This document shows positions 34,142 to 45,549 of a stretch of 64,000 nucleotides of DNA, in pieces. Within the stretch, counting starts at the first letter, position 1, and every line of letters begins with the position of its first letter. Where the stretch lies: contig NC_088304.1 in NCBI RefSeq assembly GCF_032854445.1, forward strand, positions 25,619,704-25,683,703, read 5' to 3'. Made by a program: the position numbers and the translations under genes. The notes beneath the pieces were generated by a model, which saw nothing but the letters and a program-made list of their open reading frames with translations, had not been told where the DNA came from and did no database searches. Source of the stretch: Liolophura sinensis (lineage: Eukaryota > Mollusca > Polyplacophora > Chitonida > Chitonidae).

Positions 34142-34539
34142 GTACACATATTTTGTTTTATTGTGGGAGGGCGAGCTAACCTCTGTCAAAGGCGAGCAAT
34201 GTGTGCACAATGAAATTCCTAACCGCTGTGAGTAAATAGTACAAATAGCCAAATTTTAATTAAAAATTTCATCAATTCAATAAACAATGAAACGTTAAAG
34301 GAGTGGTAATATTTTGGAACAACAGAAGTGCAGAAGGCCTTCCCACTTTTGACATTGGTGTAACAATCATCTGCTGTATTAGGGGTTGAGGCAATTAATG
34401 ATGGAAATCAGCAAGTAGGAATGGTAATGTATAATTCGCCTGCAAAGTAACAATTAAGCAAGTCTTATACATGATGTGAGAATTCTGGAGTGCCCGGAAC
34501 AAAGAACCAGTCGTCGCTAATTACCTGATAGGCCTTCTC
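34142..34539. other. No recognised feature (intron 1)
   Basis: AT-rich sequence between the SINE and the minisatellite. Nothing recognised. Confidence 0.5.
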
Positions 34540-36140
34540 CACTCTCTACACTACAATCCCACCTATAGAAAATCCCATCTATAGGATTTCTCTACTCTCT
34601 ATACTACAATCCCACCTATAGGAAATCCCATCTATAGGATTTCTCTACTCTCTATACTACAATCCCACCTATAGGAAATCCCATCTATAGGATTTCTCTA
34701 CAATTCCACCTATAGGAAATCCCATCTATAGGATTTCTCTACAATCCCACCTATAGGAAATCCCATCTATAGGATTTCTCCACTCTCTATACTACAATCC
34801 CACCTATAGGAAATCCCATCTATAGGATTTCTCTACATTCCCACCTATAGGAAATCCCATCTATAGGATTTCTCTACAATTCCACCTATAGGAAATCCCA
34901 TCTATAGGATTTCTCTACATTCCCACCTATAGGAAATCCCATCTATAGGATTTCTCTACAATTCCACCTATAGGAAATCCCATCTATAGGATTTCTCTAC
35001 AATTCCACCTATAGGAAATCCCATCTATAGGATTTCTCTACAATCCCACCTATAGGAAATCCCATCTATAGGATTTCTCCACTCTCTATACTACAATCCC
35101 ACCTATAGGAAATCCCATCTATAGGATTTCTCTACAATCCCACCTATAGGAAATCCCATCTATAGGATTTCTCTACTCTCTACACTACAATCCCACCTAT
35201 AGGCAATCCCATCTATAGGATTTCTCTACAATCCCACCTATAGGAAATCCCATCTATAGGATTTCTCCCCTCTCTATACTAAAATCCCACCTATAGGAAA
35301 TCCCATCTATAGGATTTCTCTACTCTCTATACTACAATCCCACCTATAGGAAATCCCATCTATAGGATTTCTCTACAATCCCACCTATAGAAAATCCCAT
35401 CTATAGGATTTCTCTACTCTCTACACTACAATCCCACCTATAGGAAATCCCATCTATAGGACTTCTCTACAATCCCACCTATAGAAAATACCATCTATAG
35501 GATTTCTCTACTCTCTACACTACAATCCCACCTATAGGAAATCCCATCTATAGGATTTCTCTACATTCCCACCTATAGGAAATCCCATCTATAGGATTTC
35601 TCTACAATTCCACCTATAGGAAATCCCATCTATAGGATTTCTCTACAATTCCACCTATAGGAAATCCCATCTATAGGATTTCTCTACAATCCCACCTATA
35701 GGAAATCCCATCTATAGGATTTCTCCACTCTCTATACTACAATCCCACCTATAGGAAATCCCATCTATAGGATTTCTCTACATTCCCACCTATAGGAAAT
35801 CCCATCTATAGGATTTCTCTACTCTCTACACTACAATCCCACCTATAGGCAATCCCATCTATAGGATTTCTCTACAATCCCACCTATAGGAAATCCCATC
35901 TATAGGATTTCTCTACTCTCTATACTAAAATCCCACCTATAGGAAATCCCATCTATAGAATTTCTCTACTCTCTATACTACAATCCCACCTATAGGAAAT
36001 CCCATCTATAAGATTTCTCTACTCTCTATACTACAATCCCACCTATAGGAAATCCCATCTATAGGATTTCTCCACTCTCTATACTACAGTCCCACCTATA
36101 GGAAATCCCATCTATAGGATTTCTCTACTTTCTATACTAG
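34540..36140. repeat. 1.6-kb minisatellite, 41- and 53-bp units
   Basis: About 35 very similar units. Each contains two 16-nt half repeats, CCCACCTATAGGAAAT and CCCATCTATAGGATTT, with the palindrome CCTATAGG. Short units are joined by CTCTACAAT. Long units carry an extra 12 bp from the CTCTATACTACAAT variant. Short and long units alternate irregularly, and a block pattern near 34830-35100 recurs near 35560-35790. It lies in intron 1 of the lectin gene. Confidence 0.95.
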
Positions 36141-36144
36141 AATT

Positions 36145-36960
36145 CCTCACACAGATTTAATTGATAGAATCTCATCACGAATTGCATCAGTGTTCAATAA
36201 AACTGGTCACCGCTACATTAACGCAAAAGGTAACAAAGCATTATTCAGCTGAACTACATACAAGGGTTATCATTCATGGGATGTTTATATATTCATTGAG
36301 TTGCTTGAATCTGTCATTAATAACATCTATATGAAATACGGGAGAAACCATATATCAACAGTGTATAGGTATTCCGACGGGTACAAATTGTGCCCCCCAT
36401 TCCCCCTTCCCTTTTGGCCGACCTAAATTTATAACCGTTCTGACATGAATACGACTATATTCAGGGTATATATACGACTATTAAGGGGTAATGCTCTCTA
36501 GGTACGATATTTCTCACTCACTAAATGATATTGATAATCTGCTGGCTTTAAACAATGCATATTTCCATAATCCATATAAAAGATATTTAGCCACCTTCAC
36601 TGGAGTTAAAAGAAACAACGGCCTCTTCCAATGGTACATCTAATCTGGACCTATATTTGTACAAAGACCAAAACGATTACGACAAGAGGATAGTTTCAAT
36701 GTTGACAATGTAAACTATCTTACGTGGCCAGAAATATACCGAAGGGGCCCTGCATATGACGTGTAAATATCTCGCCTTGTACCATTTGCTAGATCCTGAG
36801 TGTTGTGAGACGATTTCAATCAACGTCACAAGTTATCACTGCAAAAACTAGAGTGTCAAGGTTATTCCATCAAACGCCTTCACTCCAAGTTTCTTAAGTT
36901 TTACAATGAGTACAATTCTCTTGTAAGTAAATATGGACAGAGCGTGCAGAATCTCTGGTG
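36145..36960 (+). pseudogene. Reverse transcriptase fragment of a retroelement
   Basis: Degenerate in several frames. It reads GHRYINAKGNKALFS near 36210, then a KGYHSWDVYIFIELLE block (RT motif A region, catalytic Asp), then a damaged IGIPTGTNCAP-like block near 36368-36400. LNDIDNLLALNNAYFH follows at about 36518-36570, where the usual Y-x-D-D appears as DIDN. Pieces of a SYLDL-like strand and an AYDVYISRLV-like segment come later. It is the same element type as at 58300. The class is not settled; the RT motifs resemble those of a widespread invertebrate element of Penelope-like or related type. Confidence 0.75.
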
Positions 36961-37260
36961 CTCGGTTTCATGACTGTGTCTAATTCCGCTTAACCCGGAG
37001 CTAAAAGCTGTATATTCCTGTTAAATTAGATCGCCACTTTGACCATTGCACTGAGATATTTGACCGCGCACTGAGATACATTTTTTGTTATCGAAAACTG
37101 ATATTCTGGCATTGTACACGATTTGAATACTGATTTCACTGAGTCGCCTAGAACACACCTTATGTTTTTCCTACATCACTGAAAGAAGCAAAGAAGTACT
37201 TGTTGATAACTTCGTCCACTTTGTTGATATGCCTCCTTCCTCCACGTTGACGGCATTGTA
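36961..37260 (+). mobile_element. 3' tail of the RT element
   Basis: Follows the coding fragment directly: AATTCCGCTTAACCCGGAGC, ATTGTACACGATTTGAATAC and TGATTTCACTGAGTCGCCTA. These blocks define the repeat that occurs without coding sequence elsewhere in the window. Confidence 0.75.
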
Positions 37261-38204
37261 CTAAAAACCCACCAAGACACCTCGATATATTCCTTGTGAC
37301 AGTTTTGAATCTTTATTTAATACCGAAAGCATTGGACACGTGTAGATACAATATGATGTAACTATCGTTCCGTTACTGTCCTTACCCTTTGCTACACCAT
37401 CATACATACTATGTTGTTTCTGTCACCGTAGGAGGGTTCCAACCATTTGTTTCTTACATTATATAGTAGTGTGTATTATCTTTGTGTATTATCTTTGGTA
37501 CGTAGGAAGGTCTCCCATGTAGCACCGTGCGAATGGTGGTGGGTTACTCCCGGGCTCTACCCGGTTTCCTCTAACTATAGTGCTGGCCGCCGTCGTATGA
37601 CACCATAAACACCAATCAAATAAATAAATAAATAAATATAGTCAAGAAACACCTTTTGCATTTCGGAGTTACATCACTTGTCTAAAACTATTCGTTTGTA
37701 AACAAAATTTATGGTGTCCAACAAGAAAGTATTGCTTAGCCCAGAATTTACCTCCTGTTTTAATAATCCAGGGCGTGAATCTAAATTTGCATTCCAAATC
37801 AATCTCTTTAATTGTATCTCTCCTTAATGGTATCTAGCTTCACATATTTTATATTTGTAAAGAAGAAGAGTTTTATGGACATCAGCACAAAATGGCTTTG
37901 TAAAACAGATCACGGATATTCTGAAAACAGGCTCGACATAATACTAGTTAAGTAGCAAGTAAAAGTGAAATATTATTGAGATTGTGAGAAAGTAAGTGTC
38001 AATTAAATAACAAGTGGAAAAAGTTATATCTACAGCAATATAATAAAATGAGCTGTAACGTAAGTGTCAAAGTGTTGTCATTTATAAACATAAGCACAAC
38101 GAAGACATAATTATAAAGCGCATCGTCAAATATCACTTATTTCTACAATATTTATTCAATTTATCTACATTTATTACATTTATTATTTATCATGTTTTTT
38201 TCAG
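37261..38204. other. Intron sequence with a partial V-SINE
   Basis: Positions about 37498-37640 are a plus-strand V-SINE 3' half (GGGTTACTCCCGGGCTCTAC, then GTGCTGGCCGCCGTCGTATG and AAACACCAATCAAATAAATA). The rest of this end of intron 1 holds nothing recognised. Confidence 0.65.
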
Positions 38205-38471
38205 AACTAGTTCATGACGACGGCGCACTGGAAGCCTGGTGTTACAGCCTCGAGGGTTACCCGGAAAGTAACTCATTGGGGTTTGTGCTACATCCTGCAA
38301 ATGGATTCTGGTCACGTGGGAACAAGCGGTCACAGATTGTAGAGCCAAGGATGGACAGCTGTTTAAGATGGAGTCTACCATAATAGGCAGCAAACTTCTG
38401 GAAGACGATGATCCTCATAAAGTATGGACCTGGAGCTAAAGAATATGGTGACACGTTCTACTGGCTTGATG
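38205..38471 (+). pseudogene. Exon 2: first half of C-type lectin domain, frameshifted
   Basis: Begins after acceptor GTTTTTTTCAG and ends in phase 1 before GTAATA. The domain can be followed only by changing frame. The entry frame reads ELVHDDGALEAWCYSLEGYPE. The next frame gives THWGLCYILQMDSG. The third gives TWEQAVTDCRAKDGQLFKME, the classic W-x-x-A-x-x-x-C helix of the fold. The entry frame returns with KYGPGAKEYGDTFYWLDG. Each step equals one extra base. Total length (267) is still a multiple of three, so the exon exits in its entry frame. Read straight, the entry frame stops at TAA 38381. Confidence 0.8.
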
Positions 38472-38529
38472 GTAATATACGACACGTATATATAACTTTC
38501 TTATTAATCTGAATATATGTTATTCATTT

Positions 38530-39015
38530 TTATACGCCTCCGCCATTAGGCGGAGCGAATCATGTAATAGCGATTTTATCCGTCTGTGCGTCCGTATTCG
38601 TGTCCAGGCTCTATCTTCAGTTGTTTTTCCATAGAGAGTTTTAATATTTGGTGGATACATACATGCACAGATGATGATGTGTAGCAACTCACATTTCCGC
38701 GATCGTCATTGTTATCAGATTGCTATATCCGTATGTATACCATATAAATAGATATGATTTTCATGTTCGGTTATAAACTCAGAGATTTATTTTTTGGTGG
38801 ACATATAGATGCACAGATGACGATGTGTCACGACTCACATTTGTCCAATTCCGAGGTTGTCATGGAAACCAGATAGCCATTTCCCCTTGTATATACCATA
38901 TAATAGAAATGATTTCGTGTCCGGGCTACAACTTCAGCTGTTTACCCCCATAAAGTTTTCATTTTTGGTGGACATATTTGTCCTTTTGCGCGGTTGTCCA
39001 TGGTAACCACATACC
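38530..39015. repeat. Diverged direct repeat, about 160-bp unit
   Basis: Three related segments starting near 38590, 38762 and 38916. Each has CGTGTCCGGGCT-like, TTTTTGGTGGACATAT-like and CGGTTGTCATGGTAACCA-like blocks. It opens with the inverted repeat GCCTCCGCCATTAGGCGGAG and TCCGTCTGTGCGTCCGT, which looks like the end of an interspersed repeat. Lies in intron 2. Confidence 0.6.
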
Positions 39016-40124
39016 TATCATCAACATCCATGAAGATTCCCCTCTGGGGTTTTACTCACCACAATGCTGCGGGTATTCTTTGATATATTTCATACAAATG
39101 CATTTGTTGGGGCGTAACTTTGTGTTCACTTGAACTCTTGTGTTGTGTGATCTTGGATCATTTCGACAATCCGACCGTGGACTAATTTTAATTTTAACTA
39201 TTCTGGCATTACAGATGTGGGTATCAAAACAAACATTCGTTTATCAGCCGTCAACCGAAACACATGGGTCAAAAGTCGCAAGGACAATTCCCCAAAGCAA
39301 ATAACACTAGAGATCCAAGGAAGTATAAAAAGTGCCCCATTAGAGCAATTCATTGTAATGAGAAAGCAGGTAACGGTTTACGCTGATGTTTGGGAAAGAC
39401 GCAAGGGAATGTTCCCGGTGAAGACATTTTATTTGCAGCGGTGTTTGAATATTTGACTTCAGTTAAAAGTTGCTTGACAAATGCAGGGAAATATGAATAC
39501 AGTCACCTTACGACCTTATGGAACAAGGGCTCAAAACAAATGTCTCGTAACTCTTTTGTGCTGAGAGTCACGTGTTTGTAGCTTGACCCCCACGAACGCT
39601 GTGTTCAACAGCAAAAAAAACAAAATTTCTTACAAAAATATTCCAGAATTATAATTTGACTGCTGGTTAACACCTTTCTCAAGAACTTACTTTAAAGGCA
39701 AAAAAAGTAAAATGAGTATATATCAGATGAAAGGCATTTAAGGACTTAACAGGTAAATAGTTCAACCTAGTAAAATATATTTGAACATTCTTTGATGACG
39801 TTTTTGTTACACTGGATCCCGTGACATCACATAAGGCTTTCGTAACTTAACATCCATAAGACTGATACATTTCATTATTCAAAATGCATATACACATACA
39901 TCTATGAATGCATTCGCCGATTTGACCATGAATAAAAAATATTGAGGGCAAAAACAAGGGATGTGACGTCAATGGTATCCTCAGAACAGACCACTGTAAA
40001 ATCTGATGCTTTAACACCATTTTTTTTCGGTCAGAACAGTTCTAAAAAATACTTCCAAGTACTTTCCTGGACAGTTTTTACTGCTTTTTTTTGTATTATG
40101 GTCTTTCGTTGTATTTTAAATGTG
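39016..40124. other. Intron 2, partial RT-element tail
   Basis: About 39215-39340 matches the RT-element tail in minus orientation (AACATTCGTTTATCAGCCGT, then GGACAATTCCCCAAAGCAAA). No coding feature is recognised; the open frames over it are the repeat. Confidence 0.5.
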
Positions 40125-40530
40125 ATCTAATAAATTGCAATTAACATACCTGCATCTTTCTTAGCTAATTCTGCTTAAGCCATGGTGCTAGGCGGTGTGT
40201 AATTGCCACTATTTACGCATTCACGTGAATAGTTGAATAAAACCCTGACTGATGTAAACTGTTAAAAAGACTGTTTTTCACCGTTTACGTGTGACCATTT
40301 GCCAGATATCACACTGTCTTCGCTGCTTTGGTTTTACTCTCTATGCTGTAGCCGTATTTGTCCGGTTATGTGTGACCATTTGCCAGACATCACACTGTCG
40401 TCCCTGCTCTGGTTTTACTGTCTATGCTGTAGCCGTATTTCACCGGTTACGTGTGACCATTTGCCAGATATCACACTGTCGTCGCTGCTCTGGTTTTACT
40501 CTGCATGCTGTACGTCTTTAAGTATATTGT
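40125..40530. mobile_element. Foldback arm with triplicated end
   Basis: Right arm from AATAAATTGCAATTAACATA through GCTTAAGCCATGGTGCTAGG to the terminus. The outermost 81 bp occur three times in tandem: GTGACCATTTGCCAG at 40291, 40372 and 40453. Copies end in TCTATGCTGTAGCCGTATTT or, for the last, GCATGCTGTACGTCTTTAA. Confidence 0.8.
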
Positions 40531-41590
40531 ATTTCATCCGATGTATACTTCATTTTAGTGTTGACTTTGCCTTTAATAACGATGTTGATCACTTTTATGG
40601 TTAGAGAAGTGACCACGTTAAACCACCGACATTTGACAGGTTACTTCCCCTCATGAAGATAGTCATCAAATAGTATAGGGCCTTGAGAGAGCTAGAACTA
40701 CTGACAGCAAATGCCTTGCATGTTCCAAATTCACCAAAATGTCATAATTTTGCTGGAAACTGAACTGAAAAGGCTCCGACATTACACAAAAGTGCGGAAT
40801 GCCAAGACTGACACGTGCATCCGAATCCAAATTTTTGTGGCTTTGACAGAAAATGCAAATTTTGTTTAGAATCTAAATATTGCGTTTTGTAAATATATAG
40901 CTAAACTAAAAAATACACTGTTCATATGCAATTGAAGGATAATGTATCTCTGCATCCCTCGTGAAATGGTTTTTACTAGTTCATGGTTCACATTATGCTC
41001 TTGATATCGATAAATTTTGGGATTTATTTCTTGTTGTAAGCTTGCTAAATTTTTTCCCATAATCTATATACATGCAACTTGAAAATATATCGAATTTAAA
41101 TAAAGATTTTAAATAAATTTATTCATTCCAAATAAAAATGGCTACCATCTTTGGTAAAAACTTTTATTTTATATGCAATAATGCATGTCCGTAACCTCCA
41201 ATTTCACATGAATCTAAAAAATCGTACTTACCCAAGCGCGTGAGGGGGAAAATTTGTTCCACTATCTATGCACATAAACGAATTTACGGTTGTCGACTTT
41301 CCCCCAGGTCTGTATGTGAATTAAAGTGATTGTCTACCGTGAAATTTTGTGGGTATAATTGCCGAACATACCTGTATTCCATCGAGGCATGAAATGTGTT
41401 ATACGGTAGGGCTGGAAAAACTCAAACGTCTCTTCTTTTCAGGTACGCATGTACGCGACAAGGAGTGAAATAAACTTTAGAAGACGATTTTAGGGCAAAC
41501 TTACGTTTTGAGGTACATTGATGTAAATTTCCCATGTTTTGGCATTATGTAATTTCATTATTTATGCATGGCGCTTTTTTTTCTCCTTAG
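40531..41590. other. Intron 2, no recognised feature
   Basis: AT-rich intron sequence. Nothing recognised up to the acceptor of exon 3. Confidence 0.5.
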
Positions 41591-41769
41591 GTACCCCTGT
41601 GCAGAGTGACAACTGGGATCAACTGTCAAACGTGGGTACAATTATTAAAGGCTGGTTCGGGATAGAAGTCTGTGTATGATTTCTAAAACATTCTGAAGCG
41701 TTCACTGTGCTACCTTACAGTGGGAGAAAGAAGACTGTTCCAGCAAGTTTCCTTATGTCTGTGAGCATG
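41591..41769 (+). pseudogene. Exon 3: second half of C-type lectin domain, frameshifted
   Basis: Acceptor TTTTTTCTCCTTAG, donor GTATGT. Spliced to exon 2 it gives the lectin motif YWLDG-TPVQSDNWDQL. It then loses frame at EVCV, where TGA follows. The next frame gives MISKTF, an in-frame TGA, and then ATLQWEKEDCSSKFPYVCEH, the characteristic end of the fold with its last two cysteines. The exon is 179 nt, one short of a multiple of three, matching a one-base deletion. No EPN or QPD calcium/sugar motif is visible, and the usual W-N-D is W-E-K-E-D, so calcium-dependent sugar binding is doubtful even if the frame is repaired. Confidence 0.8.
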
Positions 41770-42194
41770 GTATGTAAACTGCAACAATCTGCTAATAAAG
41801 TAACGAGAGGTAGAACGGTCCTTCGTTTTCAGCTTGGGGCCGTCGTCAATAAACAGGGTCACGAGTAAATATTAAACTAGCACATCTGTCTTTTTTTAGA
41901 CTTTTACACTAATATCTCTTTTTCGAGGAATATTCTAACAACTCTCTTCGTTCTAAGTTCACAACGAGTACACCTAAACGTAAATATGGACGGGGCCTCA
42001 TAACTGCGCCTTATTCAGTTCTAGTCTCTGCATGTATAGTCCAAACTACAGGATACAAGCTGTGATAATCTTTGACCCTTCTGTGCAATTCTTCCCCAAT
42101 CGTTTTTGTCCGGTTGCAGTTTTAATATGATAAACCAAACAATATATAGCCGAATCTTCAGAGACATCCTATCTGTAGTAAGCACAAATACCCA

Positions 42195-42282
42195 TTACCG
42201 GTAACTGAGGTAATTTGACAAGATGTCCGAATTTCACCGGTTACCATGTGACCATTTCGTTGTTAAGGAACAGTGTAAATTT
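42195..42282. mobile_element. Foldback terminus fragment
   Basis: GAATTTCACCGGTTACCATG and GTGACCATTTCG match the arm end. It is cut off shortly before the adjoining SINE. Confidence 0.5.
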
Positions 42283-42540
42283 TACTTATTTATTTGTTTG
42301 ATTGGTGTTTTACGCCGTATTGAAGAATATTTCACTTATACAACCAGCCGCCAGCATTGCATAAGCAGGCAACCGGCAAAGCCCGGGTCAAAACCCATGA
42401 CCATCCACAGGGGGCTGGTAGACCTTCCCACGTACTACAAGAGAGGAAACCAACATGAACTCGAATTGAACTCACAGCTTTCGGACTGATGACTGCCTCA
42501 TGGGTCTGGCCCACTAACCACTAGACCACGGAGGCTCCCT
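42283..42540 (-). mobile_element. Diverged V-SINE-type SINE
   Basis: Full-length but old minus-strand copy: TTTGATTGGTGTTTTACGCC at the left, CACTAGACCACGGAGGCTCC at the right. The head is changed in the A-box region (CCACTAACCACTAGACCACG). Inside an intron of the lectin/PAN gene. Confidence 0.8.
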
Positions 42541-42589
42541 ACAATATAAAACATATTCATAAATGAACGATTGTTTCACATGCCTTCAA

Positions 42590-42715
42590 AGTTCCAGATC
42601 TCGTTCCTATTTACATGTCGTACAGGGGAAGGCTTCCAACAACCTGCGGATGATCATGGGTTTCCCTTGGGCTGTGTGCCCGGTTTCCTCCCACCATAAT
42701 GCTGGCCGTTATTTA
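42590..42715 (+). mobile_element. V-SINE-type SINE fragment
   Basis: Plus-strand middle part: GGGGAAGGCTTCCAACAACC, GGGTTTCCCTTGGGCTGTGT and CCACCATAATGCTGGCCGTT. It ends abruptly without the 3' block. Confidence 0.75.
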
Positions 42716-44022
42716 AAAAAAAAGAGTTAATAAGTATATAAATATTTACACGTCACTGCCCACCCAACGAGATACTTCAACTGTCCGCTAGGGCAAGCAG
42801 AGCGCCATCCTTAGGTAAGATGTAGGTTCCATACCACGGAGAAAACAGTTCTTCTTTATTACATCTTCTCACAGGAATACGGTATATTGCGTAAATCCTA
42901 AAGTATTTTATTGTTTCACTCAAAAGGGGTCAACGAAGACGGAATGAAATCTAAAAGTGTGACATTCGTTTACCACTCGTAGGACAGGAGGAACATTCGA
43001 AATCTATAATCACCAGGTTCATTTTCCAAAATAATAAGAACACGGTTAGTTGAAGCAGATCAAAGAAAGTCGCTATTGTGAGTGAGTTTGTTGAATTTAC
43101 GTTGGACGGATGCGGGCTAGACATATGTGAAAACTGTAACCTTTTATGTCATTCGCGAAAACTCACTGTTCTCAGTTAGTTGCGGAGGTTCGTAACTCTA
43201 AATTGAATAACACGAAGTGCTGCTAGAGTTACGGTAAAAAATGTAAATCGATGTCAACCAAGTCTTGCCGAACAAAAACGACCCATGGCAACGGCACAAA
43301 TTCCACAAAACAGGTACATTTTCAGACACTACACACACTGTGACCGTCAGCCGTCTGTCACAATGCCGATCACTTGCGAGAACGAAGGAGACTCGACCTA
43401 AATGCTGTGAGCTCATGATCCATGCCACACTCCATCCGATCGGCGACTAGGACTAGTATTGCTATAATAGGGATTATAATCCTTTGAACGAACCTTTTTC
43501 TCACATCGATCACGTGCCTTGTATGCACGAAACAATGTGTCGAAACAAGACATTCGTGTACCAAGCGTCAACCAATAAGTTACGTTCCAGGTCAATCAGA
43601 ACGAGATGGGCGGCCACATTGGGGGTAGTGTCGGAAAATGTATTTATTTTGTGAATTTTTTGCGGTTGTCATGGGTCGTTTTCGGTGCGGCGAAACTCCG
43701 AACAGATTAGTTGATTGTGGGGACCACTCGGTGGACATCACTTTACATTAAGGAAGTTTTAATGTGTGTGTGAAGGCGCGGTACATTTTCGTTACCGTCA
43801 TTCCAACGCATCTGGGGCTATATTCCACTCTAACTCTAGCTACACTGCGCGTTGCTCGATTTAAGAGCCACGTTTTCAACTTACAATAAACTGCGCACAG
43901 AAAAAGAGCCGAGCGCAAAAAGGAAAATTGATAGGAACTGCACTTTATAATAGATTAGTTAGGTGAGGAGATTTTGACTGCCACTTGCTGAAGAAGTGGC
44001 TTTCTTGTCAGAATTCACATAG
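42716..44022. other. Intron, RT-element tail scrap
   Basis: Positions about 43545-43600 match the RT-element tail (ACATTCGTGTACCAAGCGTC, then GTTCCAGGTCAATCAG). No exon is recognised here. Confidence 0.45.
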
Positions 44023-44074
44023 CAGTGAGAAGTTATATTTTACTTTGATATATGTCATTTTCTTGATTTCATAG

Positions 44075-44123
44075 CTACACCATGGACGGCAAAACCAACA
44101 AGAACCATCGATTATCTATGAAA
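44075..44123 (+). pseudogene. Exon 4a: Thr/Pro linker, frame-breaking copy
   Basis: Flanked by TTTCTTGATTTCATAG and GTAAGATTT. It reads TPWTAKPTRTIDYL and then TGA inside the exon. At 49 nt it is one base longer than copy 4b at 44498. It is part of a duplicated segment: 44023-44170 and 44447-44590 match through both introns and exon. If spliced in, it would end translation before the PAN domain. Confidence 0.65.
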
Positions 44124-44497
44124 GTAAGATTTGTCAGCTTACCTATAGATATTTGTCTGGTAAAATATCTGCCGTAAGTCATGATGTTTATAACATGACT
44201 GTTGTTGTGTACATGGAACAATCTTTATCACAGCGCAGCATATATATATACCACTAAGAGTTACATTTAATGTGTAGTGCTTGAAACAAAGTTTGCAACT
44301 CAACACAGAATGAAGTAAGGTTAGTTTCATGTGGCCACACGTGAAGCTTTAGAACATGTACTAACATTGCGAAAGATTGGGTATCTATTGGTTGCCAAGT
44401 AGTCAATCATTAGTTTAATTTTGACAGATATCACGCATGATTCAGGCACAGAGAAGTCATATTTTACATTGTATATGTCATTTTCTTGATTTTATAG

Positions 44498-44545
44498 CCA
44501 CACCAGGGACGGCAAAACCTACAAGTCCAACGACTATCTATAAAA
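44498..44545 (+). CDS. Exon 4b: Thr/Pro linker
   Basis: A 48-nt symmetric phase-1 exon reading ATPGTAKPTSPTTIYK, a short likely O-glycosylated spacer between domains. Acceptor TTTCTTGATTTTATAG, donor GTAAGATTT. It joins in frame to the PAN exon at 45320. It is followed in the intron by a long AC/AT microsatellite. Confidence 0.6.
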
Positions 44546-44591
44546 GTAAGATTTGTCAGCTTACCTATAGATTTTTGTCTGGTAAAAGACA

Positions 44592-44706
<115 letters not shown>

Positions 44707-45319
44707 TTTCGTACTTACTAAAACTCCCTCGCAAATTTACTGAATACATATTACTCCCTATCGTTACGTTGTTTGAAACAAAATTTTAGATGATACTCAG
44801 GAAAATTCTTTCAAGCAATGCTGCACGAAAAGCATTGAACTACGGTGGTTTTCTCTTCAGAATTCATTGAGACTGTTCGACTATTTATTTATGTACCTGT
44901 AAAATTTACATGTACATTTTTACATGTATTCCTTTTTAATTAATAAAGTCTCTTGCAATTTACTGCATATGTATTATTCCCTTTCGTTGCGTGTTATCAA
45001 CAGTGTAGAATCCATTCTGTCAAGGGCAGACAAGACCAAAGGATTTTGAAGGAAAATCTGATACACCGTTCATGCCCTACAGCTCCAGTTAAACTGGTTT
45101 TAACTATATTTAATGACAAAATCTTTGCCAAAAATTTAAACAGTTAGGTCACTTTTTTTTTACAAATAAAAGAGAGAATTGTTTAGAGAGACTAGGGAAA
45201 TTGTCTAGGATGATAAAAGGTTTTTGCACACATAGATGACGTTCTGTTTTACATCTTTGTTGGGGGCAATATGAAACAAAAATAAGGACTGAACTTACTG
45301 ATGTTTTTTTTTTTTGCAG

Positions 45320-45549
45320 GTTTGAAGCACATCGACATGGTGTTCAACCCAAAACTTAGAGCTAAGCCAGACATCTTACTTATAGACTCAGACATAACAA
45401 GCTGCGCGCGAATGTGTGCTCAAGAAAAATGTTGCCAAATGATCAACCATATTCCACCTGAAACTTGTGCTCTGTATTGTGACAGGACATGGGCGATGAG
45501 CAAGGGAGCTGACTCTGTTGTTGGTTCCAAAGTTTATATTGTAGGTTAA
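45320..45549 (+). CDS. Exon 5: PAN/apple-like domain and stop
   Basis: Follows a T-run acceptor (TTTTTTTTGCAG). With the preceding A it reads SLKHIDMVFNPKLRAKPD and then SCARMCAQEKCCQMINHI, PETCALYC and GSKVYIVG before TAA. The C-x3-C-x4-CC-x10-C spacing and the closing G-x-x-V-Y fit a PAN-type module, usually involved in protein or sugar binding outside the cell. It is intact in one frame and is the only undamaged domain of the locus. No canonical AATAAA was found close downstream. Confidence 0.7.

Noticed and set aside
34540-36140. CRISPR-like regular array
   Set aside because: There are no unique spacers; whole units are repeated in a eukaryotic minisatellite.
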